DNA of 29,884 bases from Planctomycetota bacterium (GTDB taxonomy: Bacteria > Planctomycetota > Phycisphaerae > Phycisphaerales > SM1A02). Shown here piece after piece: positions 21,124 through 28,850 of this stretch. The stretch lies in assembly GCA_022567855.1 (NCBI GenBank), contig JADFGE010000003.1, positions 1 through 29,884 of the forward strand, written 5' to 3'. Each line of letters starts with the position of its first letter. Positions within the stretch are counted from its first letter, which is position 1. Both the position numbers and the translations under genes were made by a program. The notes beneath the pieces were generated by a model. The model was not told the origin of the DNA, made no database searches, and saw nothing but the letters and a program-made list of their open reading frames with translations.

Positions 21124-21672
21124 TCAGTCAGGCTGGCCGTAACGATGCTCGAGCAGCTCGACGGTGAACCCGCCCTCGTGCTCACCGTCGATTCGACCCT
21201 GGAGCAGGTATGCCCAGTCCGAGAGCTCCTCAATGGGGAAGCTCACCGTCTCACCCAAGACCTTGCCTGAGGCCAGCTCGGCCTGAGGCGGGTTGGCCAA
21301 TCGCCCTTCGATCCGAAATGGCGACCAATGAAGGATGGGCTTGACCCAGAGGTGCTCGACCCCGCCGTTGACGGTCGGTGCGGCCCATTTCACGGTCCAT
21401 TGCGATCGTTCTTGTTCAGTTGAGCTCAACCATCGCTGCCGAGCCTGATCGGCCGTGCGGCGGGCCTCGGCGATCGCTTCGGCGAGTTCCGGATCATCGG
21501 CTTCGTTGGGAACGGCCACTTGGGCCGAGCCGTCGGCGATCTGCCAGGGTGACGGCTGGGCGACCGTGGGCGGCGACCGCTTGGTCGCTTCCGGCGGCAT
21601 CTCAGCGGACTCGCAGCCGATCAACGCCACCCACGAAGTCCCGACCATGATCCCTACGATCGCCTTGTTCAT
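21124..21672 (-). CDS. DUF2314-containing lipoprotein
   Basis: Starting at the ATG 21672 (GGGAG just upstream), this 182-residue protein has a lipoprotein signal, MNKAIVGIMVGTSWVALIGC, with Cys20. A Pro/Ser-rich linker follows, then the domain ARRTADQARQRW, SQWTVKWAAP, GGVEHLWVKPI, LGETVSFPIEELSDWAYLL and GGFTVELL. That succession matches DUF2314, a domain of unknown function found in proteins of several phyla. It is on the same strand as and upstream of the kinase-like gene (100 nt gap), so the two may be co-transcribed. An earlier frame start at 21720 lacks signal-peptide logic. Confidence 0.82.
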   Translation of the reverse strand: MNKAIVGIMVGTSWVALIGCESAEMPPEATKRSPPTVAQPSPWQIADGSAQVAVPNEADDPELAEAIAEARRTADQARQRWLSSTEQERSQWTVKWAAPTVNGGVEHLWVKPILHWSPFRIEGRLANPPQAELASGKVLGETVSFPIEELSDWAYLLQGRIDGEHEGGFTVELLEHRYGQPD

Positions 21673-21773
21673 CGCCGCTCCCATCGCTGGATCGTAGCCG
21701 GCGCCGCAGCGAGTAACCATACGAACCGGCCGTATGCGACTGGTTGCGTCGGCGATCGAGCGGCGGCGGCGGG

Positions 21774-22370
21774 TCAGTCGGGACTGGCTGGGTCGTCGTC
21801 GGGATCACTGTCCAGCAGTTCCTCGGCTTGGCGGATCACCGCCGGCGGAAACGTCTGGCCCTCGCCAAGCGGCTCAGCGGCTGCGGGCTTGGTCGGGTCG
21901 GTCTCGTCCAGCCCAAACTGCTCGATCCACTGGTCGACCCGTTTCTTATCCAATGGACCCGTCGGCCGATCGTCCAGCGGCTTCGGTCTGGTCTGAGCAT
22001 CCGCCAGCAGGTGTCCGAGGAACGCCTGGGAGGTAGTCGTGCGGCAGCGCCGCTTGCGCGCGGCCGTGGCCACGGCCCGGTCGGACGTGACCACCGTGAT
22101 CCGCCGACGATCGGAAGCGGCGTCGATCAGCTCCCGGATCAGGTCGTCCGCCTCACGGCCCGGCCCGGCAAAGCGGACGGCGATCAGCCTCGGCAGGCCG
22201 GCCGACGAGGGCATCGGCCCCGTGCCGTCACAGACCAGCGTCACGAGCTGCCGTTGATACCGGCTGGACGAGATGAGCCGAATCAGCCCACCAACATCGA
22301 TTCCGGCCATTTCCGGCGGGAGGATGCCAGTCATGTGCAGCACGTTGTAGGTGTCGATGAGAAGCGGCAT
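21774..22370 (-). CDS. NYN-domain protein (YacP/Rae1-like RNase)
   Basis: From the ATG at 22370 the 198-residue protein starts MPLLIDTYNVLH, the NYN/PIN-fold strand with its conserved Asp. CDGTGPMP, AGPGREADDLIRELID and VVTSDRAVA follow, spacing the acidic residues (D6, EADD, SD) as in YacP/Rae1-type single-strand endoribonucleases. The C-terminal 60 residues are low-complexity and acidic and contain a basic helix, DKKRVDQWIEQFG. B. subtilis Rae1 cleaves mRNA on the ribosome; whether this protein does so is unknown. It lies downstream of the disrupted nuclease gene on the same strand. Confidence 0.85.
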   Translation of the reverse strand: MPLLIDTYNVLHMTGILPPEMAGIDVGGLIRLISSSRYQRQLVTLVCDGTGPMPSSAGLPRLIAVRFAGPGREADDLIRELIDAASDRRRITVVTSDRAVATAARKRRCRTTTSQAFLGHLLADAQTRPKPLDDRPTGPLDKKRVDQWIEQFGLDETDPTKPAAAEPLGEGQTFPPAVIRQAEELLDSDPDDDPASPD

Positions 22371-22784
22371 GGGGGTGTCGGCAATACTCTGCAAAAATGT
22401 GATGGGAGATCATTTGGACCTCAGACTCGGTGCTCCTTGACGGCCTGCTTATATTTTTCACTCATAGCCCGAATTTCCTGGAAGGCGTCGTTCATCAGTG
22501 CTCTAAGTGAGGCATGTGTTTCACCACGCCGAACCGCCTCAACAACAACTTTTGCGAGGTTTTTGCCCTTACATTTCGTGTGGTACTCTTCGTCAAGTGA
22601 GCGAAGGCTGAAATTCATGCATTCAAATGGAATCTCGTTATGGTGTCCTCGCGGCTTCTCCGCAGCGAATCGCACCAGTTGATCGGGCGACAGAACGTAC
22701 CAGTAGCCATGTTTCGGTGCCCAGATGACACAGCAGATGTACTTGATTGGCCGAACCTGATTGATCGTTCCAGTCCCGCTTGGT

Positions 22785-22787
22785 TTA
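22785..22787. repeat. Target-site duplication TTA (left copy)
   Basis: TTA immediately precedes the left terminal inverted repeat, and the matching TTA follows the right end at 23676-23678. A 3-bp duplication fits IS5-family elements of the IS427 type (TNA). Confidence 0.85.
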
Positions 22788-22796
22788 GAAACTGTT

Positions 22797-23225
22797 TCAC
22801 AACCTATCCAGCCGTTTGAGCTTGTTCGCGCAGAGTAGGCACGCGGCGAGATCATGAAAGGCCTGAAAGTGTTCGCCACACTTTTCGTAACACAGCTTGA
22901 TTCGACGGCATTGGCCGAACCAGGCCAGCGTGCGTTCGACGACGTAGCGCCGTCGCCCCAACCCGCTGCCGTGCTCGGAGCCGCGCGGACAGAGCAATGG
23001 CTCAATGCCCATCGCCATGATCGCGCTGATGATCCACGGGAAGCCGTAACCGCGGTCGCCGATCAGGGCGTGCGGCTTGCGGCGAGGACGACCACGCGGA
23101 CCTTGAATCGCGGGCATGGCGCGGACCATCTGGAGGGCGGGCATGTCGTCGCGGAGGTTGGCCGGCGTGGTGTGAACGACCAGAGGCAAGCCGTTGGCAT
23201 CGGTGATCACATGACGCTTGCAGCC
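22797..23225 (-). CDS. IS5-family transposase, OrfB part
   Basis: This is the catalytic C-terminal half of the transposase. After the -1 shift it reads GCKRHVITDANGLPL and continues to LIGDRGYGFPW (second catalytic Asp) and YVVERTLAWFGQCRRIKL (catalytic Glu in the usual Y-x3-E-R context). If translated independently it could start at 23210 (GTG at MITDANG). The C-terminal codons end inside the left inverted repeat. It functions only as an OrfAB fusion of about 269 residues. Confidence 0.88.
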   Translation of the reverse strand, partial: GCKRHVITDANGLPLVVHTTPANLRDDMPALQMVRAMPAIQGPRGRPRRKPHALIGDRGYGFPWIISAIMAMGIEPLLCPRGSEHGSGLGRRRYVVERTLAWFGQCRRIKLCYEKCGEHFQAFHDLAACLLCANKLKRLDRL

Positions 23226-23605
23226 TTTTTTCGCCCGATCCGTGGGGTTCGGTCCGGTGTGGCTCCCCCAAAAACAGCTCGGACGGACGCCGAATCAATG
23301 ACCGCGTACGACAGATCGACTTCACCCAGTTTGCCGAGTCGAGTCAACAAGCGTTGATGCACATGTTCCCAGACGCCGGCTTCGGTCCATTGCCGTAAAC
23401 GACGCCAGCACGTCGATCCGCTGGGACACGGCATCTCTCTGGGAATCATCTGCCAAGGCATCCCCGATCGCAGCACAAAGATGATGCCCAGCAATGCGGC
23501 GCGATTGTCGCAGAAGGGGCGGCCGCCTCTGGGCTGAGGCGGCGGTGACGGAAGAAGAGGCTCCACCTCTTCCCACAATTCGTCCGGCAGCAGTTCCATC
23601 GCCAT
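23207..23605 (-). CDS. IS5-family transposase, OrfA part
   Basis: From the ATG 23605, preceded by GGAGG, OrfA begins MAMELLPDELWEEVEPLLP, the helix-turn-helix-like N-terminus typical of IS5/IS427 transposases. It includes the FVLRSGMPWQMIPREM block and the first catalytic Asp in YAVIDSASVRA. In its own frame it stops at 23207. A slippery heptamer just before that (23225-23231) lets a -1 frameshift join it to OrfB. Confidence 0.88.
   Translation of the reverse strand: MAMELLPDELWEEVEPLLPSPPPQPRGGRPFCDNRAALLGIIFVLRSGMPWQMIPREMPCPSGSTCWRRLRQWTEAGVWEHVHQRLLTRLGKLGEVDLSYAVIDSASVRAVFGGATPDRTPRIGRKKAASVM
23225..23231 (-). other. A_AAA_AAG programmed -1 frameshift site
   Basis: On the minus strand the zero frame reads CGA AAA AAG GCT, containing the canonical slippery heptamer A AAA AAG. 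A one-base back-slip continues as GGC TGC AAG CGT (GCKR), which is exactly the OrfB frame and restores the conserved transposase sequence across the joint. Confidence 0.85.
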
Positions 23606-23943
23606 GGCGTTGCCTCCATGCTTGACCTGGCTCTCGTTCATTCATCGGCGATTGCATCGGTTGTGAAACAGTTTCTTAGCGTGGCATTCTTTGATCTCAA
23701 CGTAGAAATCCTTCCCATCGACGTGGACAATGACATCGCCTTGCTTCGATTTGTCAGAAAACCTTGCTCCATCAACGAGCTTTACGAACTCAACCTCAGC
23801 TTTATGGCCTTCACCTCGAATTGTTTGTCGAGCCATCTTGCTGTCACTCCCATGTATTGATAGATGGGGGTATCAGTTCTGAACGGGCGACGACTGCCCG
23901 GGCGAGCAACCGGACCCCTAAACGCTGCATGGGATAGCGCCGG

Positions 23944-23987
23944 TTTGGTGCTAAGTCAATGAGATTGAATCATTCTTTAGTACCAAA
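23944..23987. promoter_or_regulatory. Inverted repeat upstream of the split nuclease gene
   Basis: TTTGGTGCTAA (23944-23954) pairs with TTAGTACCAAA (23977-23987) over 11 bp including one G-T pair, and the loop contains a further AATGA/TCATT match. It lies about 110 nt upstream of the nuclease ATG. It could be an operator, or a terminator between the methyltransferase and nuclease transcripts. Confidence 0.45.
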
Positions 23988-24035
23988 GGCCCCAGATTAT
24001 TGGCAGGATGTCAGTTAGAAGATGCTCTCAGCTTG

Positions 24036-24155
24036 CTAACACCAGCCGGCATTGTGCGAGTTGTTGAGAAATAGCGCGGATTGCTTGGCGTGGCTGTTGT
24101 CGGTCGTAATGAACACTTTCCCGAGTTCGCAATCCTTGAGGAATTGGTCCGTCAT
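24036..24155 (-). CDS. Possible 39-residue small protein
   Basis: An ATG at 24155 (minus), 39 nt past the methyltransferase stop, opens a 39-codon frame beginning MTDQFLKDCELGKVFITTDN and ending in ...HNAGWC. The residue composition looks protein-like and a weak GAGG precedes the start, but I know no family. It could be a truncated remnant or a chance frame. Confidence 0.3.
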   Translation of the reverse strand: MTDQFLKDCELGKVFITTDNSHAKQSALFLNNSHNAGWC

Positions 24156-24194
24156 TCTGCCTCTTCAAGGACGAAGGATCGTCGATCGGAGGCA

Positions 24195-25115
24195 TCAGAA
24201 CAGAACCTGCTGAAGATGTGCGGTCTGGTGTGGGATGGGATCGAACCCGATCCACTCGATCTCCTGTTTGCCGCCGAATCGCCGGGCCATCACTTCCAAA
24301 GCTTGGGGATTATTGTCGATTAGAATGAAGTTTCGATCCAGCTCCAGACACACCTCACCGACGGTTCCGCTTCCGGCGAAGAAATCCAGCACAAGATTAT
24401 CCCGGGAAGAAGAGGCCTGGATGATGCGTGTCAGCACACCTACCGGCTTTTGAGTGGGATAACCGGTTTTTTCTTTGCCGTTTGTCGGAACGATCGTGTG
24501 CCACCAGGTATCAGTGGGAAGCTTCCCTCGTGCGGCTTTCTCGGGTCCCACAAGCCCAGGCGCCATATAAGGTATTCGCTCAATCTCCTCCGCATTGAAA
24601 ATGTAATCGTTCGGGTTCTTGACGTACAGCAGAATGTTGTCGTGCTTCGTCGGCCACTTCTTCTTCGTGCGGGCTCCGTAGTCATACGCCCAGATGATCT
24701 CATTCAGGAAGCAGTCTCGGCCGAAGATGCGATCCAGCAATATCTTGCAGTAGTGGACTTCGCGGTAGTCGATGTGAAAGTACAGGCTGCCGTGAGGCGC
24801 CAACACCCGATGGGCCTCGCGGAGCCGCGGCTCAAGGAAGGCGAGAAAATCATCAAACTGATCATCAAACGACTTGTGCCCGAGCTTGACCGTGTCGTAC
24901 CGGCGACCCTGGAACCCCGTCCGATCGCCATCGTGTGACGCGATCGTCTCGATCTGAGTCCTCCCCTGACGTCGGCCCGTGTTAAATGGTGGGTCGATAT
25001 AGACGAGGTCTACCGACGACGTCGGCATCCCTTGCAGGATCGGGAGGTTGTCGCCGAAGCAAATCCGGTTTCGCATGTTGTCGGACCCGGTTGCAGTACC
25101 GCTGTGATTAGTCAT
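24195..25115 (-). CDS. Beta-group adenine-type DNA methyltransferase
   Basis: From the ATG at 25115 this is a 306-residue SAM-dependent DNA methyltransferase. Catalytic motif IV is YIDPPFNTG (D41-P-P-F44) and precedes SAM motif I, LDFFAGSGTVGE (about 243-254); this order defines the beta group. YPTQKPVGVLTRII (motif X region) and the FLEPRLREAHRVLAPHGSLYFHID segment also fit. DPPF suggests N6-adenine methylation, although N4-cytosine cannot be ruled out. Earlier in-frame ATGs at 25196 and 25133, and a later one at 25076, are possible. Its probable restriction partner, the PD-(D/E)XK gene downstream, is disrupted by an IS, so this is now an orphan methylase. Confidence 0.9.
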   Translation of the reverse strand: MTNHSGTATGSDNMRNRICFGDNLPILQGMPTSSVDLVYIDPPFNTGRRQGRTQIETIASHDGDRTGFQGRRYDTVKLGHKSFDDQFDDFLAFLEPRLREAHRVLAPHGSLYFHIDYREVHYCKILLDRIFGRDCFLNEIIWAYDYGARTKKKWPTKHDNILLYVKNPNDYIFNAEEIERIPYMAPGLVGPEKAARGKLPTDTWWHTIVPTNGKEKTGYPTQKPVGVLTRIIQASSSRDNLVLDFFAGSGTVGEVCLELDRNFILIDNNPQALEVMARRFGGKQEIEWIGFDPIPHQTAHLQQVLF

Positions 25116-25370
25116 TTCCCATCCGTTTGGCATCCCACCCGGACCCTGTCTAACCGGTTGAGCGTACGCCACGATACACAAGGCCGATTGTAGCATGGGC
25201 GGGAGAGGCGCTCGGTGTGTCTTGGGGGTGCGATCCCATACAGGAGGCGGGGAGGCAGCAAATCCTCAACGGGGGAGCATTTTCGAGCCGATTTGTGGTC
25301 GGGACTTGCCTCAGTAGGGGTTTTCGCCTCTAATGCCCGGCTCGATTTGTTTGGAGTGAGGCACGCGTCT

Positions 25371-25580
25371 ATGGCTATTCGCATCAAAGCTCGCGGCGGG
25401 GAGTCGGTGGAGCAGATGCTCCGTCGGTTCAAGAAGATGTGTGAGAAAGAGGGGCTGACCAAGGAAATCAAGCGGCGGCAGTACTACGAGAAACCCTCGG
25501 AGCGGCGTCGCCGGGCCATGCGCAAGTCCATCCAACGGGCGCTCCGAAACCAGGAAAAACCGGCCCGCCCGCGGTCTTGA
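25371..25580 (+). CDS. rpsU: 30S ribosomal protein S21
   Basis: Starting at the ATG 25371, the 69-residue basic protein reads MAIRIKARGGESVEQMLRRF, then KKMCEKEGLTKEIKRRQYYE and KPSERRRRAMRKSIQRA, which matches bacterial S21 throughout. S21 sits on the 30S platform near the anti-Shine-Dalgarno and assists mRNA selection. Family length is about 60-75 residues, so the upstream extension to 25215 in the same frame is rejected. It is divergent from the methyltransferase gene and lies 128 nt before hppA. Confidence 0.95.
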   Translation: MAIRIKARGGESVEQMLRRFKKMCEKEGLTKEIKRRQYYEKPSERRRRAMRKSIQRALRNQEKPARPRS

Positions 25581-25708
25581 GGCCGATGACGGTCAACGGT
25601 TAGCGTGGATCCCGGCCCCCCTGGACGGGTCCTCGCACCCGATCGGGGCCGCACGGTCGGCGATCACTATTGACAAACCTACCTGTTCCCTAGCTGGAGA
25701 GACCGATC

Positions 25709-28276
25709 GTGAACGTGCATCTGCTTGCGGACTTCTCAGACATCTGGAGCAACGCGCCGGTGTGGATCATCGCTCCCATCGGGGCGGTCCTGGCCCTGAT
25801 CTTCGCCGTGTACTTCAGCCGTACGGTCATGGCTCACTCCGAGGGTGACCCGGAGATGATCCGCATCGCCGAGGCCGTCCGGTCCGGGGCGATGACCTAC
25901 CTCAAGCGGCAATACAAAGTCGTGGCCATGGTATTCGCGGGGCTGCTGGCGGTGCTCGTGCTGCTGGGGCTCACCGGCATCCAGAGCCTGGTTACACCCG
26001 TCGGCGTGCTGTTTGCCTGTCTGTTCTCAGCCACGACCGGATGGCTCGGCATGAAGATGGCGACCAACGCCTCGGCCCGCACGACCTTCGCGGCGAAAAA
26101 CTCGCTCAATGAGGGACTTCGCGTCGCATTCCGGGCTGGGGCCGTGATGGGGCTGATCGTCGTCGGCTTCGCCCTCTTTGATGTATCGATCTGGTTTTTC
26201 CTTTGGAACACCGTGCTCGGTGAGAGCCTTACGCTCGTCGAGATCACCACGATCATGCTCACCTACGGCATGGGCGCCTCCACGCAGGCGCTCTTTGCAC
26301 GCGTCGGCGGCGGGATATACACCAAGGCGGCGGACGTCGGAGCGGACCTTGTGGGCAAAGTCGAAGCGGGCATGCCCGAGGACGACCCCCGGAATCCCGC
26401 CACCATTGCCGACAATGTGGGGGATAACGTCGGCGACGTCGCGGGTATGGGGGCTGACCTGTACGAGTCGTACTACGGCTCGATCCTTGCCACCATGGCC
26501 CTCGGGGCTGCCGCCGCCTTCGGGATGGGTCTCGGCGACAGCACTCTCACCGCCACCGTCGCCATGAAGCTCGCCGCGGCCCCCATGGCCTTAGCGGGCA
26601 TCGGCATCGTCTGCTCACTCATCGGCGTGTTCGTCGTTCGCACAAAGGAAGACGCCTCGTTCAGTCAACTGCTCAAGAGTTTGCAGTTCGGCGTGTGGGC
26701 GGCCTCCGCGCTCATTGCCGTGGGCGCGTTGGTGCTCTTGCTCTACCTCTTTGGCGATGCCAAGGAGCACGTGAGTGGACTCGGTATTTGGGGGTCGATC
26801 ATGTCCGGGCTGGTCGCCGGCTTGATCATCGCCGTCGCCACCGAGTACTACACGAGCTACGAACACAAGCCCACGTTGGACCTGGCCGAGCAGACTGAGA
26901 CCGGACCCGCCACCGTCATCATCTCCGGCACCGCGCTGGGCATGCTCTCGACCTGGGTGCCGATTCTGACGATCGTGATTGCGATTCTGGCGGCCTTCAA
27001 CTTCGCCGGCGGGGGCCATGATTTCCTGCTGGGACTGTACGGCGTGGGGATCGCGGCCGTGGGCATGCTCTCGACGCTTGGCATCACACTCGCCACGGAC
27101 GCCTACGGACCGATTGCGGACAACGCTGGAGGCAACGCCCAGATGACGGGCCAGCCCGCATATGTCCGCGAGCGCACCGACATGCTCGACGCGTTGGGCA
27201 ACACCACCGCCGCCACCGGCAAGGGCTTCGCTATCGGTTCGGCGGCGCTGACCGCCCTCGCCTTGTTGGCCGCGTACGTCTCCGTGGTGCAGACGAATCT
27301 TAACAAACAGTTGGCCAAAGACGTGGACGCCGCCGCGATGTTGGACGGCACGCCCGGCGCTTATGTCGCCCAATACAAAGGCTACGGACAGTTCGTTATT
27401 GCCGAGCGGAGCAGCGGAGACGTCTTCGGCGGCATGTTGCTCGCTTCCAAAAAGATTCGTATCTACGTCGACGACACGCTCGAACCCGGCCAAACCCTTG
27501 GTTTCTACGGCGATCTCGACGAGGATACCAATACCTATCCCATCCCGGTCGGGGGCAGCACCGTCAGCGTCGCACCCGCTGACCGCGCCACCATCACGCA
27601 GATGCTCAGCTTCTACGAGGTCACGCTGATGAACCCGCGCGTGCTCGGCGGCCTGTTCATGGGCGTTCTGCTGGCGTTCGTCTTTTGCGCATTGACGATG
27701 CGAGCCGTGGGCCGCGCCGCCTACAGCATGATGAACGAGTGTCGCCGTCAATTCGGGGTCATGAGAGAAGCATTCAAGAAGCAGGGAATGAGCGACGCGG
27801 ACATCGCCGATCCCATGAAATGGCCCAATCAGGTCGATGTCGACGGCAAGCAGTACCCCGACTACGCCCGGTGTGTGGACATTTCCACGGTCGGCGCACA
27901 GAAGGAGATGATCATTCCGTCCCTGATGGCCATTGCCATTCCGATTGCCGTCGGACTCGTGCTCGGCGTCGGCGGCGTCATGGGCCTGCTGGCCGGCGGA
28001 CTGACCAGCGGCTTCGCCATCGCAATCTTTATGGCCAACGCCGGCGGCGCGTGGGACAACGCCAAGAAATACATTGAGATGGGCCACCACGGCGGCAAGG
28101 GATCCGATTGCCACAAAGCCAGCGTGGTCGGCGACACCGTCGGCGATCCCTTCAAGGACACGTCCGGCCCGTCGCTGAATATCCTTATCAAGCTCATCGC
28201 CATCGTGTCGGTGGTGTTCGCCGGACTGATCGTCAAGTTCTCGCCGGCGATTGGGGCTTTCTGTGGCCTGGGGTGA
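25709..28276 (+). CDS. hppA: Membrane-bound K+-dependent pyrophosphatase
   Basis: This multi-spanning membrane protein hydrolyses PPi to pump H+ or Na+ across the membrane. The substrate-binding signature is DVGADLVGKVE and NVGDNVGDVAGMGADL near residues 208-252, and the terminal repeat KGSDCHKASVVGDTVGDPFK is also present. In GNTTAATGKG (497-506) the key positions are Ala501 and Gly504, as in K+-dependent enzymes; K+-independent ones have Lys at the first. At 855 residues it is longer than typical members (about 670-800), because a loop of about 115 residues (roughly 523-637), rich in Asp, Gly and Tyr, lies between two membrane segments. The GTG start at 25709 follows a GGAGAG. A TTGACA at 25670-25675 may be part of its promoter. 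Which ion it pumps cannot be read with confidence. Confidence 0.95.
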   Translation: MNVHLLADFSDIWSNAPVWIIAPIGAVLALIFAVYFSRTVMAHSEGDPEMIRIAEAVRSGAMTYLKRQYKVVAMVFAGLLAVLVLLGLTGIQSLVTPVGVLFACLFSATTGWLGMKMATNASARTTFAAKNSLNEGLRVAFRAGAVMGLIVVGFALFDVSIWFFLWNTVLGESLTLVEITTIMLTYGMGASTQALFARVGGGIYTKAADVGADLVGKVEAGMPEDDPRNPATIADNVGDNVGDVAGMGADLYESYYGSILATMALGAAAAFGMGLGDSTLTATVAMKLAAAPMALAGIGIVCSLIGVFVVRTKEDASFSQLLKSLQFGVWAASALIAVGALVLLLYLFGDAKEHVSGLGIWGSIMSGLVAGLIIAVATEYYTSYEHKPTLDLAEQTETGPATVIISGTALGMLSTWVPILTIVIAILAAFNFAGGGHDFLLGLYGVGIAAVGMLSTLGITLATDAYGPIADNAGGNAQMTGQPAYVRERTDMLDALGNTTAATGKGFAIGSAALTALALLAAYVSVVQTNLNKQLAKDVDAAAMLDGTPGAYVAQYKGYGQFVIAERSSGDVFGGMLLASKKIRIYVDDTLEPGQTLGFYGDLDEDTNTYPIPVGGSTVSVAPADRATITQMLSFYEVTLMNPRVLGGLFMGVLLAFVFCALTMRAVGRAAYSMMNECRRQFGVMREAFKKQGMSDADIADPMKWPNQVDVDGKQYPDYARCVDISTVGAQKEMIIPSLMAIAIPIAVGLVLGVGGVMGLLAGGLTSGFAIAIFMANAGGAWDNAKKYIEMGHHGGKGSDCHKASVVGDTVGDPFKDTSGPSLNILIKLIAIVSVVFAGLIVKFSPAIGAFCGLG

Positions 28277-28282
28277 TCGATC

Positions 28283-28657
28283 GTGCCCATGACCGCCAAG
28301 GCCGAGCATCGGAAGCTGCGAGATTTCGTGATCGAGGCGGCGCGCCTCTTGGCGGATCGGCACTGCCAAGACGTCGTGCTGCTTGATGTACGCGGACTGA
28401 GCCAGGTCTGCGATTACGTCCTCATCGGCTCCGGCACCAGCGATCGGCAGATGAAGTCCCTCGCCGAGGAGCTTGAGGATCTTGGGCGGGCGAACGACAA
28501 TCCCGTCTTCCGGTCCAGCCAAGACTCCAGCGTGACCTGGATCGTCATCGATTTCGTCGATCTCGTCGCCCACCTGTTCGAACCCGACCAACGAGCTTAC
28601 TACGATTTAGAGGGCCTTTGGTCGGACGCCAAGCCCGTGGATTGGCCCCGTCCGTAG
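28283..28657 (+). CDS. rsfS: Ribosomal silencing factor RsfS
   Basis: The 124-residue protein has the RsfS/Iojap pattern: LRDFVIEAARLLADRHCQDV, then VLLDVRGLSQVCDYVLIGSG with the TSDRQMKSLAEEL helix. The conserved tail blocks WIVIDFVDLVAHLFEPDQRA and YYDLEGLWSDAK follow. RsfS binds ribosomal protein L14 on the 50S subunit and blocks subunit joining under starvation. The GTG at 28283 or the ATG at 28289 is the start; it follows hppA by 6-12 nt, so the two genes probably share a transcript. Confidence 0.95.
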   Translation: MPMTAKAEHRKLRDFVIEAARLLADRHCQDVVLLDVRGLSQVCDYVLIGSGTSDRQMKSLAEELEDLGRANDNPVFRSSQDSSVTWIVIDFVDLVAHLFEPDQRAYYDLEGLWSDAKPVDWPRP

Positions 28658-28666
28658 AATGATCGA

Positions 28667-28833
28667 CTGACTGACTCACCACAGAGCTGACTGACTCAAC
28701 ACAGAGACACAGAGGACACAGAGAGAACAACACGAAGGAATAAGAAACGGGCCGTCAACAGGGGCGGCGTTCATCTTTGAAATAGATTTCACTGACTATA
28801 TTCTCCCTCTGTGTCCTCTGTGCCTCTGTGTTG
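28667..28833. repeat. Inverted CACAGAG-type repeat pair with tandem 20-mers
   Basis: CTGACTGACTCACCACAGAG (28667-28686) and CTGACTGACTCAACACAGAG (28687-28706) are tandem and differ at one base. From 28697 to 28723 a CACAGAG-rich sequence is the inverse of 28807-28833 with one mismatch in 27 bp, so an 83-nt loop is enclosed. The element lies between rsfS and panD and may form a large hairpin or mark a small mobile repeat. Confidence 0.9.
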
Positions 28834-28850
28834 AACTCTTAAGGGACATC

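Larger units (their letters stand above)
22788..23675 (-). mobile_element. IS5-family (IS427-group-like) insertion sequence, 888 bp
   Basis: Perfect 17-bp terminal inverted repeats, GAAACTGTTTCACAACC (22788-22804) and its inverse (23659-23675), bound the element, with TTA duplications outside. It holds two overlapping minus-strand ORFs joined by a frameshift that encode a DDE transposase, which is the IS427-group organisation. The intact TIRs, open frames and clean duplication suggest a recent insertion. Confidence 0.92.
22421..23836 (-). pseudogene. PD-(D/E)XK nuclease-like gene split by an IS5-family element
   Basis: The 5' part (23836 down to 23676) encodes MARQTIRGEGHKAEVEFVKL and continues to GDVIVHVDGKDFYVEIKECHA. 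The 3' part (22787 down to 22421) encodes a segment beginning PSGTGTINQVRPIKY and ending KQAVKEHRV. Removing the IS and one TTA duplication rejoins them in frame as EIKECHAK-PSGTG, restoring a 174-residue protein with no other damage. The N-terminal D34 and E47-x-K49 (DVIVHVDG...VEIK) form a PD-(D/E)XK-like active site. It lies beside an adenine methyltransferase gene, so it was probably the nuclease of a small restriction-modification system. The disrupted gene can no longer make the full protein. Confidence 0.85.
23837..24194. other. Region between the methyltransferase and nuclease genes
   Basis: 358 nt with a lower GC content than the flanks. It holds a possible 39-codon ORF (24036-24155, listed separately) and an inverted repeat at 23944-23954/23977-23987. 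The rest shows no gene I can support. It probably carries the promoter of the minus-strand nuclease gene. Confidence 0.5.

Noticed and set aside
22421..23005. Single 194-codon frame starting inside the IS and running into the flank
   Set aside because: Its first 75 residues or so are IS sequence in a non-coding frame; only the part from 22787 down belongs to the disrupted nuclease gene.
25670..25708. sigma70-type promoter for hppA from TTGACA
   Set aside because: The -35 is perfect but no acceptable -10 is found at 16-18 nt spacing, so I mention it only in the hppA entry.
26615..28591. 658-codon minus-strand frame opposite hppA and rsfS
   Set aside because: hppA and rsfS are unmistakable on the other strand; the antisense frame is a GC-codon shadow rich in His, Asp and Gly.
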